From Synergistaceae bacterium UBA5560 (GTDB taxonomy: Bacteria > Synergistota > Synergistia > Synergistales > Aminiphilaceae), in NCBI GenBank assembly GCA_002425685.1, contig DIMS01000025.1, forward strand, positions 1 through 7,047: DNA of 7,047 nt, in the 5' to 3' direction. Of this stretch, positions 1 through 5,898 are shown one piece after another; within the stretch, counting starts at the first letter, position 1, and every line of letters starts with the position of its first letter. The notes below the pieces were generated by a model. It had not been told where the DNA came from. It ran no database searches and worked only from the letters and a program-made list of their open reading frames with translations. Made by a program: the position numbers and the translations under genes.

Positions 1-169
1 AAGTCCACGGTTCGCGGCGCAGGGTTCACAAGAGAACTCCCCGCATCCGGCAAGGGACACGTCCCAGGCACACATCTCCGAAGGGAGCGGGCGGAGCAAA
101 ATTGCGACTTCCGGGCCGGACCTTGTCGAAACCTGCCCCGGAACGCCCCGCGACAGGTTCGGAAAGACA
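1..169. other. Region downstream of ribB, no supported gene
   Basis: No convincing gene is visible. Two minus-strand frames stay open from the ribB stop to the window edge. One begins with an ATG overlapping the ribB stop (TGATG, A at 170), but its product would be very Arg-rich and the SD-like GGAGG is only 2 bases away. The other contains an ATG at 74 without a usable SD; its short product has several Cys residues (GEFSCEPCAANRGL at the edge). Either could be the start of a gene continuing beyond the window, but base composition alone would give open frames here. A weak hairpin follows the ribB stop and is listed separately. Confidence 0.3.
127..161 (-). terminator. Weak hairpin after ribB
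   Basis: Just after the ribB stop the minus strand can fold AACCTG against CAGGTT, extended by CG pairs across a one-base bulge, around an 18-base GC-rich loop. No T-run follows it (the next bases are ACAAGG), so it is not a canonical intrinsic terminator. It could pause polymerase or protect the 3' end of the ribB message. Confidence 0.25.
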
Positions 170-901
170 TCACCTCCGGGAAGTTCCTCCGGGAGATTCT
201 TCTCTCCAGGCGGCGAGATCCTCCACGGTCACCACGGGAAGTCCGTGCTCCGCGCCGAAGCGCAGGATCTCGGGCAGGCGGGCCATGGTGCCGTCGGGAT
301 TGGTGAGCTCGCAGAGCACACCGTAGGGAGGCAGCCCCGCGAGGCGCATGAGATCCACCGTGGCCTCCGTGTGTCCCCGCCGTTCGAGGACGCCTCCGGG
401 ACGGGCACAGAGGGGAAAGACGTGGCCGGGGCGGCGCAGGTCCTCCGGGCGGGCACCCTCCGCCACGGCGGCCTTGATGGTCCGGACCCTGTCGGCGGCG
501 GAGACACCCGTGGTGACGCCCTCGCTCGCCTCGATGGAGACCGTGAAGGCCGTCTGATAGGGGCTGGTGTTCTTCGCCACCATGGGGGGAAGGTCCAGCT
601 CGCGGATCTTCTCCACGGGGAGGCAGAGACAGACGATGCCGCTGCACTCCCGGATGAGCAGGGCCATCTGGGCCTCGGTGAGGGACGATGCGGCGTAGAT
701 CAGATCCCCCTCGTTCTCGCGGTCCTCGTCATCCACGACAAGGACACCCTCGCCGCGGCGCAGTGACGCCAGGGCGGCGCGGACGCGCTCGGAAGGAGTG
801 GCCGGCAAGGCGGGAGCGGACGGGAGCGGGGACACCGCGGAAGAAGGTGAAGGCACGGCAGAGGACAAAGAACAGGAGCAGGCACAGACATGGGAATTCA
901 C
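170..901 (-). CDS. ribB: 3,4-dihydroxy-2-butanone 4-phosphate synthase (RibB)
   Basis: Converts D-ribulose 5-phosphate to L-3,4-dihydroxy-2-butanone 4-phosphate and formate, the Mg2+-dependent step that supplies the four-carbon unit for riboflavin; cytosolic. The 243-residue product matches E. coli RibB closely by eye: the acidic metal/substrate loop DDEDRENEGD at 57-66, GVTTGVSAADR near 128-138, RPGHVFPL at 157-164, RGHTEA at 175-180 and CELTNPDGTMAR at 197-208. It is a stand-alone synthase; no GTP cyclohydrolase II domain follows. The GTG start at 901 is chosen because a strong SD (GGAGGT, 909-914) lies 7 bases upstream and the FMN riboswitch sits just before it. Homology to E. coli RibB begins only around residue 33, so the first ~30 residues are an extra Ser/Pro/Ala-rich tail containing CACSC at 6-10. 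Regulation is by FMN through the leader. Confidence 0.96.
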   Translation of the reverse strand: MNSHVCACSCSLSSAVPSPSSAVSPLPSAPALPATPSERVRAALASLRRGEGVLVVDDEDRENEGDLIYAASSLTEAQMALLIRECSGIVCLCLPVEKIRELDLPPMVAKNTSPYQTAFTVSIEASEGVTTGVSAADRVRTIKAAVAEGARPEDLRRPGHVFPLCARPGGVLERRGHTEATVDLMRLAGLPPYGVLCELTNPDGTMARLPEILRFGAEHGLPVVTVEDLAAWREESPGGTSRR

Positions 902-906
902 GGTAA

Positions 907-930
907 CGACCTCCTCGAATCGAGTCGAGG
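907..930 (-). promoter_or_regulatory. ribB SD with SD-masking hairpin
   Basis: On the minus strand, CCTCGA (930-925) can pair perfectly with TCGAGG (918-913) around a six-base loop. The 3' arm holds the first bases of the SD GAGGAGGT, so when folded the hairpin hides part of the ribB ribosome binding site. The GTG start is 7 bases beyond the SD. Further upstream, CCTCC at 946-942 and CCCTCC at 990-985 are alternative anti-SD strands. No T-run lies between aptamer and gene, so control of translation is more likely than transcription termination. Which pairing switches with FMN is inferred, not visible. Confidence 0.6.
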
Positions 931-993
931 CCTGAATCGGGGGAGGAATGCAACGGGCAGGGCACGCCGCAGGGAAATGAATGCGGAGGGCTC

Positions 994-1141
994 GCTCTCT
1001 CTCGTCCGGACTGTCACCGTCGGCTCTGGCATCGCACCAGATCTGCTGACCTCCCCTCCCCCGAAGAGGAACGAAGCGCTCGCGGGCTCCCCGGCACAGC
1101 CGGGATACCGCCGGTGGGGATTCGCACCCCGCCCCGAGAAC
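994..1141 (-). promoter_or_regulatory. FMN riboswitch (RFN element)
   Basis: Read on the minus strand, the conserved RFN blocks occur in the right order: GGGGCGGGGTG, then TCCCCACCGGCGGT, a variable hairpin with CCCGGC/GCCGGG arms, AGCCCGCGAGCG, a second variable stem, GGTCAGCAGATCTGGTG, GAGCCGACGGTGACAGTCC and the closing GGACGAGAGAG. P1 can form between GTTCTC (1141-1136) and GAGAGC (999-994) with one G-U pair. Length (148 nt) is typical. It binds FMN and is expected to repress the ribB gene that follows 92 bases downstream. The whole 902-1240 gene gap is accounted for by promoter, this aptamer, the expression platform and a hairpin after the upstream gene. Confidence 0.97.
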
Positions 1142-1153
1142 AGGCTCACCGTC

Positions 1154-1181
1154 AGTGTAGGCCGATTCGTCGTTCTGTCAA
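1154..1181 (-). promoter_or_regulatory. Sigma70-type promoter of ribB
   Basis: The minus strand carries a perfect -35 box TTGACA (1181-1176), a 16-base spacer and a -10 box TACACT (1159-1154). The predicted transcription start, near 1147, lies only a few bases before the riboswitch P1 stem, exactly where a riboswitch leader should begin. ribB therefore looks separately promoted from the gene upstream of it. Confidence 0.8.
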
Positions 1182-1221
1182 GGGCGGGGGCGGCACAGCT
1201 TCCTCGCGGTTCCACGCGGGA

Positions 1222-1235
1222 GGGGGCGAACCCCC
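1222..1235 (-). terminator. GGGGG-TTCG-CCCCC hairpin after helical-domain gene
   Basis: Six bases after the stop of the upstream gene, the minus strand forms a perfect 5-bp G/C stem capped by TTCG, a very stable tetraloop. No T-run follows (next bases TCCCGCG), and a second small CGCG hairpin lies just beyond. It probably marks the 3' end of the two-gene lipoprotein operon, ahead of the ribB promoter, but it is not a textbook intrinsic terminator. Confidence 0.4.
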
Positions 1236-1240
1236 GGGAA

Positions 1241-3082
1241 TCACGGCCCGGAGGGCGTCCGCGAGAGGAACCGGCGGAGCAACTCCAGATTCTGCGGATC
1301 CGTCTCGGTATCGAGCATGCGCTGAAAGGTCTCGCGCACGGCGGGGAAACGGTCGCTCCCCTTCGCGAGGGTGCGGATCATCTCTCCCCGGACGAGAGGG
1401 CTCTCCTCCGCCTGCGCGCTCGCGGCGAGGGTGGAGACGATTCGTTCGTCCGGCTCGCGGGTGCCCAGGCTGCGCACGAGCGCTCCCCGTACCTGGGGAA
1501 CGCTTTCGGCGGCGAGGGTGGAAAGAAGGAGCGTCTCCACGGCCTCTCCGGGCATGCGCCGCAGCGCCGTCGCGACGGCGGCCCGGGTGGCGGGGTCCTC
1601 CGTCCGGAGAAACGCGCCGACGCGTTCCGCCGCCGCGGGGTTTCCGGTGTTGCCGATGGCCTTGAGAGTCACCCGCAGCTCCGGCCCGCTCGCGCCGTCG
1701 AGCACCTCCGACAGCCCGTCCACGATGGACCGGGACGCCTCGGCGGCGGCGGGGTCGCCGGTGGTGCCGAGCGTCGCGGCGACGACACCGAGCGCCAAAA
1801 GGGAGGTGTTCGCAAGATCCTCCACCCGCTCGTTGCCTTTCGCCCGGGCGAGCCGCCACAGGCCGCTTTGCGCCTCCTCCGTGGGGGAAGCCACGCCGCC
1901 GAGGGCGATAACCGCCCGCAGCGCGTTCATGGAAGACGCAACGGGGTTTTCCGCCAGTCCCAGCAGAAAGCGCTGCGCCTCGGGTGTACCGCTCGTGCCG
2001 AGCAGATCCACCAAGGCCGCCTGAAGGGCGTCCTCGGTCCTCGGGTCGAGGATGCGGGACACCACCTCCGCTCCCAGCTCCGGATCGGCCTGCAGCAGGG
2101 CGAGCAGCTCCTCGAACCGCTCCTGGTCGCGCCGGTCGAAGGCATCAAGCAGCAACGTGAAACGCCCGGCCTCGGAAGGCGACGTAGCGCCGCTCCCGGA
2201 TGCCGGAGAGGGCGCGGCTGCCCCCCCGGAAGAGGGCGTGGCCGCTCCCGGCGCCGGAGAAGGCGTCGCCCTGCCGGATACGGATTTTGCCCTCGCCGGC
2301 GGAGCGGACAGGTCGGGCTCGCCGGAGATCTCCCGGAGCGAAAAGGCCAGGCGGGTCCGAAAGAGGGGCACGCCGCCGCTCGATGCCGCAAGGAACTCCA
2401 CCCCCTCCGCGGAGGCAAGCCACACCGTGGAAGAGAGCCGGGCCGTCATGTCCGAGGAGAGCACCTCCACCCGCACCGGGGAGGCGGCATCGAGATATCG
2501 TATCTTCCGCTTGCGGATCGCTCCGCCTTCGCCTCGCTCGTAGCGGGCTTCATACTCCCCCGTCCGATGGGACTCCAGGGCGGTCCAGGCGGCCGCGTCG
2601 CCGGAGAGCACGATCTCGGCGGCCCGAAGCGCTTCCTCCGCCACGATGCGTTCTCCCTCGGGAATCGCCTCGGGCAGGAGCACCGCATCAATGCGTCCGT
2701 CCCGGGCAAAGCGCACGACAAAGGGCGCGGACAGACGCTCCGCCATCTCGGGAGCAGGCTGCCCGAACACCTCGCAGGCAAGAGGCCCGAAGCGAAGGTC
2801 CGCCGTCACGGACTCCGCGTCCGCCGAGGCAACCCGGAGATGCAGCACTCCCGAGAAACGAAGGGTGGAAGGCGCCGCAGGATCCGGCGCTTCTCCGGAA
2901 AACATGTCGCTCTGCACCGCCACCTCGTACCGGGCTCCGCCCTCCCACCGCAGTACCGGCGCGGGGGCCTCCTCCAGGGGAGGTTCGGGTACTTCGCGTT
3001 CTTCGCGCTGAGTCCACCATCCCCAAAGGCCCATCCAGAGGAAGAGCACCACGAGAATGGCGAAGAGACGGTTCACTCGCAT
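1241..3082 (-). CDS. Membrane-anchored HEAT-repeat protein resembling lipid-transfer-protein N-terminal module
   Basis: 613 residues. Residues 5-23 form one membrane segment, so the rest should lie in the periplasm or outside the membrane, held by a signal anchor. Next come an acidic/Pro linker (26-44), a beta-rich domain (about 45-255), a degenerate Pro/Ala/Ser/Gly linker (about 262-305) and an all-helical HEAT-like domain (about 306-613). Several positions recall the Vitellogenin_N/LPD_N module of animal large lipid transfer proteins: FSGVLHLRV at 76-84, FVVRFARDGRIDAV followed by PEGERIV (121-147), TGEYEARYERGE then KRKIRYL (174-197), ALVDLLGTSGTPEAQ at 356-370, and LKAIGNTGNPAAAERV with VATALRRMP (473-511). 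Domain order also agrees. The lipid-cavity beta-sheets of those proteins are missing. The ATG at 3082 has AAGGA five bases before it. The gene begins 22 bases after the lipoprotein stop, so the two are almost certainly co-transcribed. The exact function is unknown; a generic HEAT scaffold is the alternative. Confidence 0.85.
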   Translation of the reverse strand: MRVNRLFAILVVLFLWMGLWGWWTQREEREVPEPPLEEAPAPVLRWEGGARYEVAVQSDMFSGEAPDPAAPSTLRFSGVLHLRVASADAESVTADLRFGPLACEVFGQPAPEMAERLSAPFVVRFARDGRIDAVLLPEAIPEGERIVAEEALRAAEIVLSGDAAAWTALESHRTGEYEARYERGEGGAIRKRKIRYLDAASPVRVEVLSSDMTARLSSTVWLASAEGVEFLAASSGGVPLFRTRLAFSLREISGEPDLSAPPARAKSVSGRATPSPAPGAATPSSGGAAAPSPASGSGATSPSEAGRFTLLLDAFDRRDQERFEELLALLQADPELGAEVVSRILDPRTEDALQAALVDLLGTSGTPEAQRFLLGLAENPVASSMNALRAVIALGGVASPTEEAQSGLWRLARAKGNERVEDLANTSLLALGVVAATLGTTGDPAAAEASRSIVDGLSEVLDGASGPELRVTLKAIGNTGNPAAAERVGAFLRTEDPATRAAVATALRRMPGEAVETLLLSTLAAESVPQVRGALVRSLGTREPDERIVSTLAASAQAEESPLVRGEMIRTLAKGSDRFPAVRETFQRMLDTETDPQNLELLRRFLSRTPSGP

Positions 3083-3104
3083 GAAAATCCTTCGCGGAGC
3101 TCCG

Positions 3105-4853
3105 TCACTGGAGCGGCACCGTCACGGACTGTTGCTTGTCGAAGAGCGTGTCGCTCTTGGAAAAGGCGGACCAGCTCACGAGCGATTTGGTCGCCTCGTG
3201 CCAACCGCAGGGATAGGGGATGACGTGCCATTTCCAGCAGGTCTTCGGCCAGTCCACATAGAGCTCGATCTTTCCGTTGGGACCCTTGAGCGTGTATCCC
3301 ACCTTCTCGGTGAGCGTTCCCGTGAGCTGCGTCGCCCCCGTGTCGGCGGCGATGGTTCCGCCCAGCGTCGTGTCGAAGGTGCACCCCACCAGGTAGAGCG
3401 TACCCCGGACGCCTCCCTTGGCGACCGCGAGATTGACCGCCGCGGAGGCGTAGGCACCGACGTCCACGAAGGGCGACACGGTCCCCTCGAAGGCGGCGGC
3501 GATGTTCACCGTGGCCTTGATGCCCAGGGCTCCGCTCGCTCCCGCGCTCAGCTCCACGGGCACGACGGCGATGACGAACGTCTGGGAGTAGCCCATGCGC
3601 TTCTCGATCTGCCAGGTCTCCTCCCAGGAGAAGTTCGCATTGCCGCTCTTGCTGTAGAGCGTCATGCCCGCAAACTCCACGTCGAGATCGAAAGCCGAAT
3701 CGGTGGGCATGATCGGATTGTAGTGCGCGTCCGACGTTGCCTTCAGGAAATCGAAGGTGTGCCCCAGAATCGTCACGGGAACACCACCGGAGACGGAGGC
3801 ACCGATGCCCTGAATCCCGAACCAGGCCTTGCCCAGAAAATCCACTTCCGTGCCGAAATAATTGTTGCTGAATCCTTTGCTGAAGCTCGTCTGAAAGGCG
3901 AGCCCCGCCGCATCGGAGGCCGCCACGGGCACGCCCTCGTAGATGTTCACGGGATGAACGATCTCATTGTCGTCACCCCTGGTGGGAACGACCGCCGCCG
4001 CCTCGTTCTCCTCGATCGCGCCGAGGGGATCCACAACGAACTTCAAATTTGTGGAAGTCCGCCCTGCAAGGCGGTTCCGCACGGCCTCGGGAACGAAGAC
4101 ACCCACCATGAGCGACTGCAGCGTGTTCGCGTCGAGGGAGGGAAGAATCAGGTGTCTCACATAGGAACGGCTCGCGGAATCCCAGAGCAGGACCTCCTCG
4201 TAGCCTCTGTCGGTTTCCACGAAGGCTCCTAGGGCCACGTTCGACGCGCCGTATGCCACGGATTCCACGTCGAGCGTCCCGGCGATGTGGCTGCGTCGCA
4301 CGTTGTCGGCGGTGTGCTCGTCGTGGTTGAGGACCAGATAGGCTGAATGGGGACGCAGCTCGCGCAGCACGAGGTCCGGCAGGTTCCGGTCGTCCGCGAC
4401 GGTGACGAGGAGGCTCTCCGGAGCCTCGAAGACCACAGCCCGGGAGAGCACGGATTCGAGGGGATCCACCTGGACCACGAGGTTGTACGTTCCCGCGGGG
4501 ACATCGTCGGAGAAGACGAAGGTCTGCGTGTAGGCCCCCTCCCCCGAGGACACCAGAGGAATCGATGCGCTACCGAAGTGGTAGCTTTCGATCCGCTGCG
4601 TTTCTTCGTCCTTGCTGACGAGATAATAGGCCATGCCGAGGTCGCTCAGTTCCGTGGCGCTGTCGAGAGCCACCGTCAACGACACGGGACTCCGGAGATG
4701 GACATCCCCCTCGGGCAGGATTTCCACGGATGTCACCGACACCGACGTGTCCGGCGCGCCACCGCCGCCGCCGCCACCGCCACAACCGCCCAGAACGAAG
4801 ACGTTGAACACCAGAATCAGCCAGATCAGACGCTTTCCTTTCATGCCACCCAT
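3105..4853 (-). CDS. Large beta-rich lipoprotein, function unknown
   Basis: 582 residues from the ATG at 4853, chosen because SD GGAGGTG lies 7 bases upstream; an ATG at 4844 has no comparable SD, and a start at 4958 would place 35 unlikely residues before the signal. Signal peptide: KGKR, a hydrophobic core at 9-21 and lipobox LGGC with Cys24 as the lipid site. Gly follows Cys24, so an inner-membrane retention signal is absent. An eight-Gly spacer follows. About 37-145 looks like an Ig-like domain. About 158-288 begins LPDLVL and ends FVVDPLGAIEENEA, recalling CARDB domains. From about 300 to the end the sequence alternates polar and small hydrophobic residues with many Gly and Ala (for example VVPVELSAGASGALGIKATV), which suggests a large beta-sheet. 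Three Cys occur near 491, 539 and 549, among Trp-rich segments. It is first in a two-gene operon with the HEAT-domain protein. I do not recognise a characterised homologue. Confidence 0.88.
   Translation of the reverse strand: MGGMKGKRLIWLILVFNVFVLGGCGGGGGGGGAPDTSVSVTSVEILPEGDVHLRSPVSLTVALDSATELSDLGMAYYLVSKDEETQRIESYHFGSASIPLVSSGEGAYTQTFVFSDDVPAGTYNLVVQVDPLESVLSRAVVFEAPESLLVTVADDRNLPDLVLRELRPHSAYLVLNHDEHTADNVRRSHIAGTLDVESVAYGASNVALGAFVETDRGYEEVLLWDSASRSYVRHLILPSLDANTLQSLMVGVFVPEAVRNRLAGRTSTNLKFVVDPLGAIEENEAAAVVPTRGDDNEIVHPVNIYEGVPVAASDAAGLAFQTSFSKGFSNNYFGTEVDFLGKAWFGIQGIGASVSGGVPVTILGHTFDFLKATSDAHYNPIMPTDSAFDLDVEFAGMTLYSKSGNANFSWEETWQIEKRMGYSQTFVIAVVPVELSAGASGALGIKATVNIAAAFEGTVSPFVDVGAYASAAVNLAVAKGGVRGTLYLVGCTFDTTLGGTIAADTGATQLTGTLTEKVGYTLKGPNGKIELYVDWPKTCWKWHVIPYPCGWHEATKSLVSWSAFSKSDTLFDKQQSVTVPLQ
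4758..4781 (-). repeat. GGC/GGT triplet run coding poly-Gly after the lipobox
   Basis: Eight consecutive Gly codons (GGC or GGT) directly after the lipidated Cys24 codon of the lipoprotein. It encodes a flexible tether between the lipid anchor and the folded part. Triplet slippage would change spacer length without breaking the frame. Confidence 0.8.
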
Positions 4854-4860
4854 ACCACGC

Positions 4861-4867
4861 CACCTCC
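4861..4867 (-). promoter_or_regulatory. SD that sets the lipoprotein start
   Basis: GGAGGTG on the minus strand, 7 bases before the ATG at 4853 and 16 before the ATG at 4844. It supports the 4853 start and argues against the longer frame opening at 4958. Confidence 0.75.
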
Positions 4868-4948
4868 CTGTTTTTTCACCGCCCGGTTCTTTCCGTTTTT
4901 CCGGTACGCCGCATGCTTCCGGGTACGTATTTCTACCGAGAGAGTACA

Positions 4949-4977
4949 ACCCTACCATTGGAAAAGAGCTACGTCAA
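4949..4977 (-). promoter_or_regulatory. Probable promoter of the lipoprotein operon
   Basis: Minus strand: -35 box TTGACG (4977-4972, five of six consensus bases), 17-base spacer, -10 box TAGGGT (4954-4949, weak). It lies in the 153-base gap after the DUF3788 gene and would give a leader of roughly 90 bases. The poor -10 suggests low basal activity or help from an activator. Confidence 0.5.
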
Positions 4978-5006
4978 CGCACCCCGCAGCGAAAGCGGGA
5001 AGAAGG

Positions 5007-5477
5007 TCACCGCCTGTTTCCGCGAGCACCCGCGGAGGATTTCCGCTTCACCGCCAGAAAAAGATCCAGGTCGTCCAGGTCGTCCAACACCTTCTCGTCC
5101 ACGGGAAGCGCGAGCCAGGTTCCGTCGGTATAGGTGGGGGATGTCTCGTAGGCCTCGCGGACTTCGGAAGAGAGACGGGGCAGGACCGGTTCCAGAGCTT
5201 TCCGTTCCGCTCCTCCGAAGACGAACAGCAGCACGAGCTGCCCCCGTTCGGGAATGAGCGTGCAGAACGACTTGGACTTGCGGAAACGAAGGCTCCAGCC
5301 GTGTTTCGCCCCACCGAAAATCCAGTCGTTCCCGGGAAAAACGCCGGGATACCGCTCCTCTATCAGTCCCAGAAGGTACTTCCAGTGCCGGAACCCCTCC
5401 TCCCCCATCCAGCCGCAAAGGGCCTTCTCGTCGGGAGGGGCGGTCCTGTCGGTCATGCGCTCGCCCTTTTCGTACAC
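5007..5477 (-). CDS. DUF3788 family protein
   Basis: 156 residues, cytosolic by sequence: no signal peptide or membrane segment. The run FGGAKHGWSLRFRKSKSF at 54-71, CTLIPERGQL at 72-81, the LSSEVREAY segment at 102-110 and the DGTWLALPV strand at 118-126 match what I remember of DUF3788, small bacterial proteins of unknown function with a central WxLRFRK-type strand. The length is close to the family's usual ~140. The GTG at 5477 is chosen because AGGAGGAGGT ends five bases before it; an in-frame ATG at 5456 has a poorer upstream sequence. The C-terminus after about residue 146 is a short Ser/Gly/Arg tail. It appears to be a single-gene unit, with its own AT-rich promoter about 190 bases upstream and the lipoprotein promoter after it. 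Nothing ties it to its neighbours' functions. Confidence 0.85.
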   Translation of the reverse strand: MYEKGERMTDRTAPPDEKALCGWMGEEGFRHWKYLLGLIEERYPGVFPGNDWIFGGAKHGWSLRFRKSKSFCTLIPERGQLVLLFVFGGAERKALEPVLPRLSSEVREAYETSPTYTDGTWLALPVDEKVLDDLDDLDLFLAVKRKSSAGARGNRR

Positions 5478-5670
5478 AGCGAACCTCCTCCTTTTCCGTT
5501 TCGTCCGAAGGTGCGGTCATTTTTCCGCGGCCTTTCCAGTGACGAGGACGTGCGGCGCACCCGCCCCCCTCTTCCGGAACCGTCGGAAGAAAGCATAGAG
5601 CGCGTTATGGTGCGCGACAAGATCGCCATGGTGTCCACCGCCGCCGGCGCCGCAACGTGTAGAAGCGCAT

Positions 5671-5703
5671 AGTATAGTATATAGTACAGTAGAGCAAAGC
5701 AAA
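5671..5703 (-). promoter_or_regulatory. AT-rich promoter, probably for the DUF3788 gene
   Basis: Two overlapping -10 boxes TATACT (5681-5676 and 5676-5671; five of six consensus bases each) lie 16 bases downstream of two TTTGCT motifs (5703-5698 and 5698-5693), offset by the same 5 bases. The TTTGCT motifs are weak as -35 boxes. This is the most AT-rich stretch in a GC-rich window, lies after two terminator-like hairpins and faces the DUF3788 gene. The leader would be about 190 bases. Confidence 0.5.
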
Positions 5704-5776
5704 GTAGCGCATACCCCCGACGGAGTGCCGACGTGAAAAAATGAGAGGCACCGAAGAAGGAGAACGCGAAAACGAA

Positions 5777-5800
5777 GGAGGCGGGGATATCCCCACCTCC
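5777..5800 (-). terminator. Palindromic stem-loop, second terminator candidate
   Basis: The minus strand reads GGAGGTGGGG-ATAT-CCCCGCCTCC, a 10-bp stem around ATAT, followed by TTCGTTTTCG. One pair is G-U in the minus-strand RNA but would be a C-A mismatch in plus-strand RNA, which favours function on the minus strand. It lies between the transporter and the DUF3788 promoter. A protein-binding palindrome (GGGGATATCCCC core) is the alternative. Confidence 0.5.
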
Positions 5801-5867
5801 CGGGAAAACATCTCAAAACGCACTCTGGCATGCTTCATTCTGCGAACCACGCGAACCCCGAGAGAGT

Positions 5868-5898
5868 AAAAGACGGCAGGAACTCCAGGCATTCCGTC
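5868..5898 (-). terminator. Terminator candidate after the OPT gene
   Basis: On the minus strand, GACGG (5898-5894) pairs with CCGTC (5876-5872) across a 17-base loop and is followed at once by TTTTACTC, an intrinsic-terminator layout 31 bases after the transporter stop. The 5' arm can pair instead with an upstream arm (hairpin 5917-5893: TCCGTC with GACGGA), so the two folds exclude each other. The stem is short, hence modest confidence. Confidence 0.4.

Noticed and set aside
890..3223. 777-codon open frame on the plus strand opposite the HEAT-domain gene
   Set aside because: It is the antisense of a GC-rich gene. The product is Arg/Gly-rich and unrecognisable, and it also runs through the FMN riboswitch and ribB promoter. 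The minus-strand frame has clear domains, an SD and operon context.
3057..4232. 391-codon plus-strand open frame opposite the lipoprotein gene
   Set aside because: Shadow frame: no SD-supported start or recognisable domain, while the opposite strand encodes a lipobox protein.
4854..4958. 35-residue N-terminal extension of the lipoprotein
   Set aside because: It would put a polar stretch ahead of the signal peptide. The SD at 4861-4867 sits correctly for the 4853 ATG.
4983..4999. CCCGC/GCGGG hairpin after the DUF3788 stop
   Set aside because: Only five pairs and no T-run; too weak to call a terminator, though it sits just before the -35 of the lipoprotein promoter.
5453..5638. 61-codon minus-strand frame overlapping the DUF3788 start
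   Set aside because: No clear SD and a Ser/Arg/Gly-rich product; it looks like chance in GC-rich leader DNA.
4347..5672. 441-codon plus-strand open frame
   Set aside because: It spans antisense of the lipoprotein start, an intergenic promoter and the DUF3788 gene; the product shows no family features.
5517..5831. 104-codon minus-strand frame, in frame with the DUF3788 gene across a TGA
   Set aside because: It crosses the palindromic terminator candidate and the promoter island, has no SD, and its product is Cys/Arg-rich without family features. A readthrough fusion is not supported because the GTG at 5477 has its own strong SD.
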